From Paenibacillus pabuli (GTDB taxonomy: Bacteria > Bacillota > Bacilli > Paenibacillales > Paenibacillaceae), in assembly GCF_023101145.1 (NCBI RefSeq), contig NZ_CP073714.1, forward strand, positions 6,820,001-6,884,000: a DNA stretch of 64,000 nucleotides, read 5' to 3'. The notes under the pieces are model-generated. The model saw only the letters and a program-made list of their open reading frames with translations, searched no databases and was not told the DNA's origin. Positions 41,714-51,651 of this stretch are shown here, in pieces. The translations under genes and the position numbers were made by a program. Each line of letters opens with the position of its first letter. The first letter of the stretch is position 1.

Positions 41714-44700
41714 TTATTGAACTGTTGCTGTGATATCGGAGACACGGTTATTAAGTTCACTTGTAACTTTAGCAGTTACAGATTTGTTTGTAACCTCGTC
41801 AGTACCAGTATTTACAGTAAAGCTCAACTTGTCAGTGCCAATTGTGATTTTATCAGCTGTGTACACTTTGTCACCAATTTTCACATCAGTAACACTAGTA
41901 GCTTCAGCGCTCAAATTAACTTTCACTTTACCAACTGATGGTTTACCACCTGTAAGAGTCAAAGTAGTAGTATCAACCACTGTAGTTACATCTGTAGGAT
42001 CTTTCAATGTTGCCTTGAAATTGAATCCAGCAGTATCCAGGAATGCTTTTACTTCCGCATTAGTTGCTTGCACAACTCCAGTACCATCAACTTTAACAGA
42101 AATTTTTCCGTCAGTTGTTCTTGCTACTGGAGCAGTTTGAGTTTCGCTTTTTACGAACTCAACTTTAGTATCATTAGCAGTCGTACCTACTGCATTCGCA
42201 GTGTAAGTGATGGATTCATCTGCGGATGATGCTTTAGCAGCAACTCCAGCTTCGTCTGCCGTGTATGCAGCACCAGTGGATGTGATTTTGCCATCAGTAT
42301 TGCCAGTAGACCAACTATTAGTGCTTGTTCTGTAAGCAGAAGATTTACCTGCAAACTTAGTAGAATCAGCAAAGTTGCGGATAAATGTTGCGTTATCTTT
42401 TACGCTGACAATGTACTCAATGTTGCTAGGGTTGTTATCTTTGAACGTAATGATAACATTTTTACCGTCAACTTTTGCTGTATACTCACTTACAGCTTGC
42501 AAAGCATCTTTATCATCATCTTTATCAGCACGCTTAACTAAAAGGTTTGCTGCCAGACCCGCTTGATTCTCTGGAGCTACATCTACAAGCTCTGTTGTAA
42601 ATGGAATTTTTACAGAACGGTCAACTTGAGCAAGAATTTTACTGGATGGAAGAGCATCTTCATCCACTTTAGGTGCAACGCTTCCTTCAGGAGTAACTTC
42701 TACCGCTGCAATTTTGTAACCTGCATAAGTCTGGATACCATTGTTGCTTACAGTATAGACTTTGTTGGAAGTAGTAACATCAGAGTTTGTTTTCAAAGTT
42801 ACTTTGTTTCCACTTACAGATACAGAGTTAATCACTGTTCCTGAAACGTTGAAGTCACTAGTAGAAGCGCTAGCGATAGCTTTATTAAATTCAACTTCAA
42901 TTGTTCTAGCATCTTTAATTGTAGCTTTAGTAGTTGCCAGTGCAACTTCGTTCAAAGTCGGAGTTTCTACCCATTCAGTTGCTTGACCTGTTTTGGATTT
43001 CAATCCAGCAATTTTAATAGCTTTTACAGAACCACCGTTAAATGTAACTTCAGTTCCTTCGATATATTGTGGAAGAACCAGTACAACAGATTTACCATTG
43101 TCTACTACATTTACAGTAGCATCACTTGGGAGAGAGATGTTTTGTGTTTGAGCAGCATTATTTTTTTGGAAAGTAATGTAGTAATTAGCACGGTTGTTCA
43201 GGGCTGTAAGATCAACTTCTCTGTCGAATGTCAAAGCGACTTTACGATCGGATCCACCTTTAACATCCACACCGTAACTTTCCAATCTTGGAGCTGCACT
43301 ATCACTTGCCAAGAATGTACCTTCAAATGTTACCAGCGTGTTGGCAAGAGCCGTTCTATCTTTAACATCAGATACTTTCAAGTTATAAGTGCCTGACAGT
43401 TTGCTGTAGAATTCAACGTTGAATTCTTTGTTGTCATTGCCAACTGGTTGAACAGCTTTAACTGGAACAACATTTCCATCTTTTTTAACAGAGTAGTATT
43501 TAATGTCGTTAGCATCTACCGCTTTGTCAAAACGAACAGTCAGTCGATCAGCATATTTCGAACCATAAGTTGCTTCAACTACTTTAGGTTGAACAAGATC
43601 AACTGAAGCTGTTACTTTATGTTCTTTTGTAGCATTAGCATTACCGGAATAGTCTTTTACTTCAACAAACAAAGTGGACTCATAACCTGGCAGACGGTTA
43701 GCTTGATCAAACACAACTTCAAATACGTTCGAAGATACTTGAGTTACTTTACCAGTCTTTTTGCTGTCGCCATTTTTCCAATAGAAGCTATCGTTAGTAG
43801 CAGTATTTGGATCGATTTCTTCATCAAAAGTAACAATTACTTTCTCCAAAGTAGCAGAGATTTCAGTTACTTTAGGACCTTCTGTATCAACAGCTACCGT
43901 AAAGTCAGTTGTTGCAGCCAAAGATTTCAGACCAGCATAATCTTCAACCAAAGAAGTTGTTAATTTGTGTGCACCTTCAGAGATTGTTCCTGTGAAATCA
44001 CGAAGAATTACTTCTCTTTCATTTGCACCCAAAGTTACTGAACCAACATATGCTTTGTCATCCAATTGGAAGTTGCTGCTTGTTGGTGCTTTTACTGGCT
44101 CAGAGAAAGTAACTTTGATCGCTTTAGTTCCCAGAGCTTTAACTTCAGTTACTGTAGGCAGTACATTGTCAGCAGATGTGAAGGAAACTTCACCTTGTGG
44201 CAACACAGTACCAGTGGAAGATTTAACGTTCTTCACGACAACTTTGTAAGTTGTACCTTGAGTAAACGCACCTGCTGAAGTTGTATTCAACAGAACACGT
44301 ACAGTTTTACCGTCTTCCAGCAAAGTTACAGATTTAACTGTTCTGGAATTGTTATCTACAGTGTAGTTAGCTTTGTCAGTTGCAGTAGCTTTGTCTACTT
44401 TACCGTCAAAAGCAACGTCTACTTCTTTCAAGTTAACGGAAGAAGCGGATTGTACTTTAGTTGCAGCTTCTACAACATAAGTAACTTTTTCAGTGAATTC
44501 TTTTTCTTTGTAAGTAAACTTCACTTCAGTTTCTTTGTTAGCTTCAAGAGCTTTATCCAAAGTAACTTTTACAGTTTCGCCGTCACTGATTGTGAAAGTA
44601 ACGACTTTACCGCCTTCACTTACTTCGTATTTAGTAACTTTCAAGTTTTGCGCTTGGTCAATTGCGTAAGCTGCGCCTACAAGCAATTGACGGGAAGCGT

Positions 44701-45214
44701 TAGCTTGGAAGTTCAATTTGGAATCAAGCAATCCAGCGTTGATTGCCGCTTGAACATAACCTTTAGCCCAAGCTGTTGCTGAGTTGTTAGTTTCAGCTGG
44801 AACTTCAAGTTCCAAAGCGATTGTCAGAACTTTCGCCATTTCTTCAACTGTTACTTTACCGTTGAAGTCGAAGATTTTCTTCTCAACGTTTTTACCTTCC
44901 ATGATGCCTGCAGCTGTTACTGCTTCGATGTAAGGAGCAGCCCAGTTTTTAGCATTGTAGTTTTTATCGTTGTAAGAATATACACCAGTGATTTCTTTCA
45001 GGCCAAGCAATTTAGTGATAACTTTCGCGAACTCAGCGCGAGTCATGTCTTTATCCAAACCAGCTGTTCCATCTGGATAACCAGTGAAAACACCTTTTGC
45101 TTTCAATGCATCAAACTGTTGTTGTGGTGAAACTGCTGTATCACCGAATGCTACAGATGCAAACATCGAGAATGCCATTGCTGTAGACAATGCTACGGAT
45201 AAAATTTTCTTCAT
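41714..45214 (-). CDS. S-layer protein with N-terminal SLH domains
   Basis: The probable main S-layer subunit, 1166 residues. A classical signal peptide (MKKILSVALSTAMAFSMFASVAFG) precedes three SLH repeats at about residues 30-200 (QQFDALKAKGVFTGYPDGTAGLD, WAAPYIEAVTAAGIMEGKN), and then a long beta-rich body with Big_5-like modules (VTFSEPVKAPTSSNFQL, VIVTFDEEIDPNTATND). The DNA uses a narrow set of codons, typical of a very highly expressed gene. ATG 45214 follows AAGGAGGAG, but an in-frame ATG 24 codons upstream (45286) has its own GGGGGTG site. The leader is about 200 bases, the terminator strong. SLH repeats would hold it to pyruvylated cell-wall polymer (see csaB). Confidence 0.94.
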   Translation of the reverse strand: MKKILSVALSTAMAFSMFASVAFGDTAVSPQQQFDALKAKGVFTGYPDGTAGLDKDMTRAEFAKVITKLLGLKEITGVYSYNDKNYNAKNWAAPYIEAVTAAGIMEGKNVEKKIFDFNGKVTVEEMAKVLTIALELEVPAETNNSATAWAKGYVQAAINAGLLDSKLNFQANASRQLLVGAAYAIDQAQNLKVTKYEVSEGGKVVTFTISDGETVKVTLDKALEANKETEVKFTYKEKEFTEKVTYVVEAATKVQSASSVNLKEVDVAFDGKVDKATATDKANYTVDNNSRTVKSVTLLEDGKTVRVLLNTTSAGAFTQGTTYKVVVKNVKSSTGTVLPQGEVSFTSADNVLPTVTEVKALGTKAIKVTFSEPVKAPTSSNFQLDDKAYVGSVTLGANEREVILRDFTGTISEGAHKLTTSLVEDYAGLKSLAATTDFTVAVDTEGPKVTEISATLEKVIVTFDEEIDPNTATNDSFYWKNGDSKKTGKVTQVSSNVFEVVFDQANRLPGYESTLFVEVKDYSGNANATKEHKVTASVDLVQPKVVEATYGSKYADRLTVRFDKAVDANDIKYYSVKKDGNVVPVKAVQPVGNDNKEFNVEFYSKLSGTYNLKVSDVKDRTALANTLVTFEGTFLASDSAAPRLESYGVDVKGGSDRKVALTFDREVDLTALNNRANYYITFQKNNAAQTQNISLPSDATVNVVDNGKSVVLVLPQYIEGTEVTFNGGSVKAIKIAGLKSKTGQATEWVETPTLNEVALATTKATIKDARTIEVEFNKAIASASTSDFNVSGTVINSVSVSGNKVTLKTNSDVTTSNKVYTVSNNGIQTYAGYKIAAVEVTPEGSVAPKVDEDALPSSKILAQVDRSVKIPFTTELVDVAPENQAGLAANLLVKRADKDDDKDALQAVSEYTAKVDGKNVIITFKDNNPSNIEYIVSVKDNATFIRNFADSTKFAGKSSAYRTSTNSWSTGNTDGKITSTGAAYTADEAGVAAKASSADESITYTANAVGTTANDTKVEFVKSETQTAPVARTTDGKISVKVDGTGVVQATNAEVKAFLDTAGFNFKATLKDPTDVTTVVDTTTLTLTGGKPSVGKVKVNLSAEATSVTDVKIGDKVYTADKITIGTDKLSFTVNTGTDEVTNKSVTAKVTSELNNRVSDITATVQ

Positions 45215-45452
45215 AACCTTTTTTTCTCCTCCTTGGGTGTTCATAACATTTGAATTTTCTTTAATAGGGTCGCTCGTATTCCTCATATATTGTTGCACCC
45301 CCTTTCCAGAGTTGTGAGCAAGTTAATATAAATGATGTCTGTGAGCATATCACAGAAACTTGTAAACTGGGTTGTAAAGCAGATCCATACGAAAATAGAG
45401 TAGTTTCCTAATCCTACCTACGTATTATACAATGGGTCTTCCGAGTCGTAAA
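45215..45452 (-). promoter_or_regulatory. S-layer gene promoter and long leader with a second in-frame start
   Basis: TTTACG (45452-45447), 17-bp spacer and TATAAT (45429-45424) make the promoter. The leader of about 200 bases contains a perfect seven-bp hairpin (TCTGTGA/TCACAGA, about 45337-45356) and the upstream in-frame start at 45286 behind GGAAAGGGGGTG. Long structured leaders and double starts are known from Brevibacillus cell-wall protein genes. 45453-45750 holds no supported gene. Confidence 0.65.
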
Positions 45453-45751
45453 GCAATTTTTTCTAAAAAATAGACAAGATTCTTCACGAGGTCAATCTTG
45501 GTAACAGGCCCAATGTTTTCGACTCTACATCTTAAACGCAGCAGATTTCAAAAAGTTGCGGGTTTCACAAAAAAAGTTTTGAATTTATTTATGTATAGGT
45601 ACAGTGCGGGTAAGATAGCCATTCAAAACCCATATGAAACATTGATGCCACTGTGTTCTTTCAAATATAAAGGGTGCTTCTTCTATGCTGCCAACGTTTA
45701 TTTATACCCGGAGTTTCACACTATGAAGCGACAAATTCCACAAAAAACAAA

Positions 45752-45782
45752 ATAAAAAGCATCCCACTCTGGGATGCTTTTC
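45752..45782 (-). terminator. Intrinsic terminator after the 113-residue gene
   Basis: AAAGCATCCCA pairs with TGGGATGCTTT around a two-base turn region, followed by TTTTTATTTTG on the minus strand. It could also work on the plus strand. Confidence 0.85.
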
Positions 45783-45803
45783 GTACACTTCCGGTTATAT
45801 AGT

Positions 45804-46145
45804 TTAGCGAATTTTCATCGCAAGATCGATAATTTGAGCACGCATCTGCGGATCGCTGTTCAATCTCAGATACATATCATCAATCGGCTGTCTATTTTCC
45901 CTGTACGTCTTTTCATGCTTCATCGTTGTGTGAGACCAGTCAATCAATTCATTCTCAGCTAGTACCAGATTATTATACGCATCATGGAAGCCAGTTGCCT
46001 GAACGAGCCCTTCCATTACTTCTTGGGAAACTTCCTGTACTTTGCGTGTATCTTCTATCTTCTTCTCCAGAATGACTGCCTGCTTCTCGAACTGTGTCTT
46101 TGCCTTCATGTAGCCCAGCTGGGCTTTCGAATAAATCGGTTTCAT
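45804..46145 (-). CDS. Small cytoplasmic coiled-coil protein of unknown function
   Basis: A 113-residue protein I do not recognise. It has no signal peptide and no hydrophobic segment. About residues 12-50 (KAKTQFEKQAVILEKKIEDTRKVQ) and 60-85 look strongly helical, probably coiled coil, and the C-terminus is charged (RAQIIDLAMKIR). ATG 46145 follows AGAGGGTGAAG. It stands alone between two surface-protein genes, with a terminator after it. Nothing in the sequence points to a function. Confidence 0.7.
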   Translation of the reverse strand: MKPIYSKAQLGYMKAKTQFEKQAVILEKKIEDTRKVQEVSQEVMEGLVQATGFHDAYNNLVLAENELIDWSHTTMKHEKTYRENRQPIDDMYLRLNSDPQMRAQIIDLAMKIR

Positions 46146-46283
46146 TAGCTAACTTCACCCTCTAGATCATTGTGTATTTACCGTTATTGTATCTTAAACT
46201 CTAGCAAATTACAAAAATAGTTATTGGTAAAAAACTTGTTTCTACTATTATAAAAGTGTTCTTTATCAGTTACATTACACTCA

Positions 46284-46322
46284 TAAAAAGGACCTGACCC
46301 TTTAGCGCAAGGGACAGGTCCT
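46284..46322 (-). terminator. Intrinsic terminator of the second SLH protein gene
   Basis: GGACCTGTCCCTT pairs with AAGGGTCAGGTCC (one mismatch) around GCGCTA, followed by TTTTTATG on the minus strand. Confidence 0.9.
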
Positions 46323-46352
46323 TCCTAAAATGCATCCATGCTACCACATAAA

Positions 46353-49300
46353 TTAACTCAAGTTTTTAGGGAATACTTTGGTACTCTTCTTGAGTAATTC
46401 AACCGCGATCTTACCTGCTTCTGCACGAGTCAGGTTTCCCTTCGGGTTAAATGCATACTGTGGTTTGCTTTGACCGGCAACTGTTACAGGAGATCCTTCC
46501 ATAATCTTCGCTTTGGTAACAGCTTGCACAGCAGGACCAGCGTAGTTCTCCATACTGCCTGAGTCGATGAAAGACTTGGCCAATGCACTTTGGAGCTTGT
46601 TGTCATTTGCAGCTAACTTGAGCTCAAGTGCTCTCGCTATCATGACCGCTGCCTGTTCACGTGTGAGAGGACGATCCGGCCCAAACACACCATCGGTCAA
46701 TCCTGTAATGATACCTGCTCTGGCGGCTGTCTCAATACTGTCATAATCCCAAGTATACGAACTTGTTCCAGGCGCTACATCTGTAAATGTCCTTCTGCTA
46801 TCAGAAGTAATCGGAAGATTCAATCCTTTTACCAAAAGTGTGGCAAATTCTCCTCTGGAGGTCCGATCATCTGTTCCAAATTGTTCAAAACGCAATGGTG
46901 CCATAAATCCTTTAGCGTATAATGCATTAAGAATATTTCTGGCCCAACCATGGTTCGTGATATCGTTGTAACTTCTTCTAAGCTTCATGACTTTATAGTA
47001 CCCGAAATTATCGAACGGAACGGTTACTGTATGCTTCTTGGAATCCACTTCTCCACCAATGCGTTTCCATTCTCTACTTGAAGAGTAGTAGAATACGGAG
47101 ATTGTGGAGCCCGCGTCATCTACCACATTAGAATCGTAAGTCAATGTCAATGTACCACGTTGAGATGGTTTGATTTTGCGCTCAGCAGGAGTTAATGGAT
47201 TACCATACAATGAATCTATAGTGTATGGACCTAAGCCATTTGTTGGCTCTTTGTAGTTGTCAGTGCCTCTTGTGCCCGACTCCCCTAAACCTCCACTAAT
47301 CCAGTAAATGTCTGAAATCGGACTAAAGTTCACAGAATCTCCCGTGATCGCCGAGAACCTTCTGTAATAATCATCCGGTACGCTTAATGGATTGGGATCT
47401 CCTTCTTCTGTTTTGAAACCAACAATACTTCCGTAATCGTTACGGCGTTCCACAATACCGGTATTCGGATCTGCAATACCAAACAACAGTTTGTTATTAG
47501 GATAGAACTTTGCGATTCCACTGGTGTCTAGACTTTCCATTACCGTCCCTTTCGGGAAGCTTAGCTCAAGCTGTTTATTGAACGCAGAGTACTTAGTGGC
47601 TACTTTAGGAGCCATATACTGTGAATCCACTCCGGTAGCACTAGTATAGTACACTTCAATTGTATTCGTTGTTTTTACACCATTACGATCAATTGTTAGT
47701 TTAATTTTGTTCACTTTATCGGATTTGAGTCCAACATAATCAAGAGCAAAACGGTCCGTTTCTGTTCCTTGAAGCTTTTTAGCTGTCTCTTTATCAATAA
47801 TAACGGACGTTGCTCCCTCTGCCTCAATATCAAAATGAACAAAGTTTTTGTTGACAACAATTTGACTACCTGAAGTAGGTTGCGGAGCTATAATACGATA
47901 ACCTGCAGCTTCTCTGACCACTTCTACCTTCTGACTTGTCTTTGCTCCAGTTTTGTTATAAAGGTCCAGTGTATAGATGTATGTCCCTGGTGTCTCAGCT
48001 TTCAGATCTCTTAACCGTACAACAAAGTCCTTTTGATTTCCGGCACGATCCACAATAACATTACCATTGTTCAGGGCATACTCAGGAGAAATTGTTGGAT
48101 CTTCCCAAGTTGTATTACCTGCCGATCCTTCTGGTATATTCACGTCAAAAATAGTTTGAGTACCCATACTCAGGCTCATTCGAATAGCCCCTGCACCACG
48201 GATTGCCAAGTCAAAATTTTTAAGGCTGGTCGTGTATTTCTTGTCTGCAAATGTGAAATCCGTGGACAGGTTAAACAGGTTTTTCACCCATTGATCATCC
48301 GGGTTATACGGATCAAGAAATGTGGAGCGATTTTTACTTGGTGCCGGCTGGAAATTGTTGATTGTCGATACATTATTATCATTAATGTAAATGCGCAATT
48401 CTTTGGTTACTTCATTCAGCTGGCCTTTCTCTCCGGTCCCTGTACCCGTTAATACGATGCGGTTTTCCCCAAAGAATAAAGGTCCATTATCCCCGTCAAT
48501 ATCAATTTCAACGTCTTTAAAGCTTCCATCAGCGCCCAAAGTCAACTTTTTTTGAGTCGTGTTCGCTGCAGGATGTGTTGAATACACTTTTACACCATTA
48601 GCGAAAATCTCTGCTACAAAGTAGTTGCTATCTAATGTTGCAAAGTCAACGTACTTACCTTCAACCAACAATTTATCTGTTTTTTTGGAGTTCATGTCAT
48701 ATGTCTGACCATCCGTCAGGTTGCTCACAAAAATATAGTTTTTGGAGGCAAATGAGATCGTCGCATTACGACTTGATGTTGATCCAGCAAACTTGAACTG
48801 AACGGTTTGATTTCCGTTTTTGAAGCCTTTGATTTGATAGATGTATTTAGTTGGTGATACTTGTATCGGTGGTGAGAGCTCAATTGCACTTGTACCTCTT
48901 GGAAGGTACTCAGCTGTCAACTCACTTCCATTAGGATTTCTGCTGGTTTCTACGAGGATATAAAAATCCGCAGAAGTGACACTAGAACCCGAAAGAGGCA
49001 CTCCTGCTGGTGCTACACCAGTACCACTGTAGTCTTTAAGATACCTTAAATCCGTAATAACCGTTTCATTCTCTAGATATTGGAAATTCATATTTACACT
49101 CGCTGTGTTTTTTCCATACTTCACAGTCAACGAATGATTTTGCAAGCGATCGATCGTAGTATCAGGGGCAGTTCCTGATTCTGTAAATTTCAATGTTGGA
49201 ATTTCAAACGAAATCAGAGCATATGAAGGCGTGTTGATTCCCACACTAGGAATGGGTTCAATCTTTGGAACAATGCCACTCAATGCGCCATCCACCGAGA

Positions 49301-50243
49301 TTTCAGGAACAGCCGTTGTTTTATCATCCGGCAAAAGTAATTGAACAGTCACACTGGCTTGTGAAGGGTCACCTCCATAAGTAGGTCTTTCCGAGAGCAT
49401 ACTCTGCGACAGTCCACCTGATCCCTCATTCAAATCCAGTTGAGAGAACGGATTTTCCTCATCATAGTAGAGAAGAGAATAAGTGTACTTATTTTTGTCC
49501 ACGCCGCTTTCAATAGTGATCACCACATCATTCTTGCCTGCCTTCAATCGAAGCATTGGCGAGAAAAATGTGCCATCTTGTTGAGACAATGATGTTGGTA
49601 ATGCCTCACCATTATTCAAACTTACTGTTACTTTAGAGGAGTTGTGGGCTACACCTTGAATAGTCACATCACCCGTATCTACAACAACCTGTGATCCTTC
49701 ATTTAGATCAAGGTTATCGGCTCCACCCAAAACTTGCAGCTTTTCAATGTATGGTACAGAGTCATACAAGATATAGAAGCTTTCAGAACGTTCGCTTGGT
49801 CCCTGGGAACCCGTAAACGTTACTTTGTTCATTCCGGGAAACAATGTAAGTGTTGCTTTAAAACGATTGTCTGGTCGATCTGGATCAACCGTTACAACCG
49901 CTGGTGCTACCCGCGTGCTGTCTGGAACCCAAGTGCCATCCTTCAGATTCATCAGTTGAACGTTGGCACCCAATGTAGAGCCTGTTACGTTAGTGAACGT
50001 ACCCGTTACGGCCTGTTCATTGTTAGTTACAACAAATGCAGTTGAACGCGATAGCACATCCGTGCCAGTTCCACTCATTTTGAGACCTACTGTATCTTTC
50101 AATTGGACGTTCCCAGCATTATCCGGAGTAAAATAACTCGTCTGTCCTGCCGCCGACGCGACTGGTGCAAGGCCTGCTGGTATTAGAGATACAACCAGTG
50201 CCACCATCATCAGCCAAATCATCGGCTTCTTCGTACGCTGCAT
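46353..50243 (-). CDS. Large C-terminally SLH-anchored surface protein
   Basis: A 1296-residue exported protein. A signal peptide (WLMMVALVVSLIPAGLAPVASA) is followed by a long beta-rich, probably Ig-like body with repeated glucodextranase-type modules (FKATLTLFPGMNKVTFTG, SPMLRLKAGKNDVVITIESG). Three SLH repeats occupy about residues 1095-1290 (HGWARNILNALYAKGFMAP, GLTDGVFGPDRPLTREQAAVM, NPKGNLTRAEAGKIAVELL). ATG 50243 follows AGAGGAGAG. With the SLH protein at 32-36 kb it brackets the S-layer region, and all three would share the same cell-wall ligand. The function of the body is unknown; its size recalls the companion SLH proteins found next to csaB in Paenibacillus alvei. Confidence 0.9.
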   Translation of the reverse strand: MQRTKKPMIWLMMVALVVSLIPAGLAPVASAAGQTSYFTPDNAGNVQLKDTVGLKMSGTGTDVLSRSTAFVVTNNEQAVTGTFTNVTGSTLGANVQLMNLKDGTWVPDSTRVAPAVVTVDPDRPDNRFKATLTLFPGMNKVTFTGSQGPSERSESFYILYDSVPYIEKLQVLGGADNLDLNEGSQVVVDTGDVTIQGVAHNSSKVTVSLNNGEALPTSLSQQDGTFFSPMLRLKAGKNDVVITIESGVDKNKYTYSLLYYDEENPFSQLDLNEGSGGLSQSMLSERPTYGGDPSQASVTVQLLLPDDKTTAVPEISVDGALSGIVPKIEPIPSVGINTPSYALISFEIPTLKFTESGTAPDTTIDRLQNHSLTVKYGKNTASVNMNFQYLENETVITDLRYLKDYSGTGVAPAGVPLSGSSVTSADFYILVETSRNPNGSELTAEYLPRGTSAIELSPPIQVSPTKYIYQIKGFKNGNQTVQFKFAGSTSSRNATISFASKNYIFVSNLTDGQTYDMNSKKTDKLLVEGKYVDFATLDSNYFVAEIFANGVKVYSTHPAANTTQKKLTLGADGSFKDVEIDIDGDNGPLFFGENRIVLTGTGTGEKGQLNEVTKELRIYINDNNVSTINNFQPAPSKNRSTFLDPYNPDDQWVKNLFNLSTDFTFADKKYTTSLKNFDLAIRGAGAIRMSLSMGTQTIFDVNIPEGSAGNTTWEDPTISPEYALNNGNVIVDRAGNQKDFVVRLRDLKAETPGTYIYTLDLYNKTGAKTSQKVEVVREAAGYRIIAPQPTSGSQIVVNKNFVHFDIEAEGATSVIIDKETAKKLQGTETDRFALDYVGLKSDKVNKIKLTIDRNGVKTTNTIEVYYTSATGVDSQYMAPKVATKYSAFNKQLELSFPKGTVMESLDTSGIAKFYPNNKLLFGIADPNTGIVERRNDYGSIVGFKTEEGDPNPLSVPDDYYRRFSAITGDSVNFSPISDIYWISGGLGESGTRGTDNYKEPTNGLGPYTIDSLYGNPLTPAERKIKPSQRGTLTLTYDSNVVDDAGSTISVFYYSSSREWKRIGGEVDSKKHTVTVPFDNFGYYKVMKLRRSYNDITNHGWARNILNALYAKGFMAPLRFEQFGTDDRTSRGEFATLLVKGLNLPITSDSRRTFTDVAPGTSSYTWDYDSIETAARAGIITGLTDGVFGPDRPLTREQAAVMIARALELKLAANDNKLQSALAKSFIDSGSMENYAGPAVQAVTKAKIMEGSPVTVAGQSKPQYAFNPKGNLTRAEAGKIAVELLKKSTKVFPKNLS

Positions 50244-50325
50244 GCAATCATCTCTCCTCTTTTTAAGTCAGTTACCGTTATATATCGGCCGAAAGGTTCC
50301 AATTATTTAGTAAAAACAGCAAAAT

Positions 50326-50360
50326 AAACAAAAAACCTTGTCCACGAGAGACAAGGTTTG
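50326..50360 (-). terminator. Intrinsic terminator of tagO
   Basis: AAACCTTGTC (50359-50350) pairs with GACAAGGTTT (50342-50333), followed by TTTTTTG on the minus strand. Confidence 0.9.
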
Positions 50361-50404
50361 GGTTGATAGAATATTCAATAAGATCAGTAAACGAGCGTTT
50401 CTAT

Positions 50405-51532
50405 TTAGGATTTCGAACGGGTTTCCGGGTTCAACTTGACGCGCATGCGCAACAGGAAGTTAATGACCGGCCTTCTGGTTTTACTTACAAGTCCGATGAC
50501 TTCTGCTCCGACCTGGAGGAAGAACATCATGATACAGATCACGACGAACGTTACCCAGTTGGCTTCGAACATCGCAGCGGAAGATTGGATAATCGCCAGT
50601 ACACCGAAGAATGCGGCAATACCGTAGATGATCAGAACCGTCTGACGGTGACTGAATCCAAGTTCACGCAAGCAGTGGTGCAAGTGACCTTTATCCGGTG
50701 AGAAAATCGGTTTCCGTTGTACCGCACGGCGAATGATCGCAAAGAAGGTATCCGAGAGCGGCACACCGATAATGATCAGCGGTGTAATGAAGGACACGAC
50801 AGCAATTTGTTTGAATCCAAGCATGGACAGCATCGCCAGAGAGAAACCAAGGAACAGCGATCCCGTATCCCCCATAAAGATCTTGGCCGGGTGGAAGTTG
50901 AAGAACAAAAATCCAACAATACTACCGAGCAGTACAAGACACATCAAGGCAATCATCATGTTACCCATCAGAAAGGACATCACGGCAATGGTACCAATGG
51001 CGATACCGGATACACCAGCAGCCAGACCATCCAGACCATCAATCAGGTTAATCGCATTCGTTACACCAACAATCCAGAGAATTGTCAGCGGAATGGATAC
51101 CCAAGCTTCCAATGAGGAGTATGCATCCTGAAAAGGAATATTGACGAAGTCTACACGGATATTAAATCCGAATACGACTACAGCAGCAGCAGCAATCTGT
51201 CCGAGCAGCTTCACTTTGGCTGACAGTTCAAAACGATCATCCAACGCACCAATCAGTACGATGATCGATCCACCAATCAGAAAAGCACTGACAAAGCTCA
51301 TATCTCTTGTCGTAAACCATGCCGACACAAAAGGAAGCAGTGCAGCAACCGTTATGATAAAGGCCAGGAAAATTCCTAAACCACCAAGACGCGGCATAAT
51401 CCGAGTGTGCACTTTACGTGCATTCGGCGTATCCATTGCTCCGATTCTGACTGCGAACTTTTTGACAAGCGGTGTCAGGGCAAGAGCCAGTCCCATTGAC
51501 ACGATAAATCCAATGATAAAGATCGCTACCAT
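50405..51532 (-). CDS. tagO: Undecaprenyl-phosphate GlcNAc-1-phosphate transferase (TagO/MraY family)
   Basis: TagO transfers GlcNAc-1-phosphate to undecaprenyl phosphate, the first step of wall teichoic acid and many secondary cell-wall polymers. The 375-residue protein has about eleven membrane segments and the family motifs: RKVHTRIMPRLGGLGIF near residue 38, GALDDRFELS near 95, NLIDGLDGLAAG near 160 (catalytic Asp region), FFNFHPAKIFMGDTGS near 210 and PDKGHLHHCLRELG with the HLHH signature near 280. ATG 51532 follows a TGGGGGT site. It sits with tagA, csaB and a DUF5693 gene, but 370 bases upstream of it carry only a repeat element. Confidence 0.93.
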   Translation of the reverse strand: MVAIFIIGFIVSMGLALALTPLVKKFAVRIGAMDTPNARKVHTRIMPRLGGLGIFLAFIITVAALLPFVSAWFTTRDMSFVSAFLIGGSIIVLIGALDDRFELSAKVKLLGQIAAAAVVVFGFNIRVDFVNIPFQDAYSSLEAWVSIPLTILWIVGVTNAINLIDGLDGLAAGVSGIAIGTIAVMSFLMGNMMIALMCLVLLGSIVGFLFFNFHPAKIFMGDTGSLFLGFSLAMLSMLGFKQIAVVSFITPLIIIGVPLSDTFFAIIRRAVQRKPIFSPDKGHLHHCLRELGFSHRQTVLIIYGIAAFFGVLAIIQSSAAMFEANWVTFVVICIMMFFLQVGAEVIGLVSKTRRPVINFLLRMRVKLNPETRSKS

Positions 51533-51651
51533 TTGAACATTCGACCCCCAATTATAAACCTGTAAGAAATTATAAATCCCCTGATCTCTTTCTATATATA
51601 AAAATTATTTGTTAGTCACTTTTAAATGAAAGCCACCATTTGCACTTAAAC

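Noticed and set aside
45498-45755. 85-codon plus-strand open frame upstream of the S-layer promoter
   Set aside because: No convincing ribosome-binding site or known motif, and it ends in the shared terminator region; probably a chance frame.
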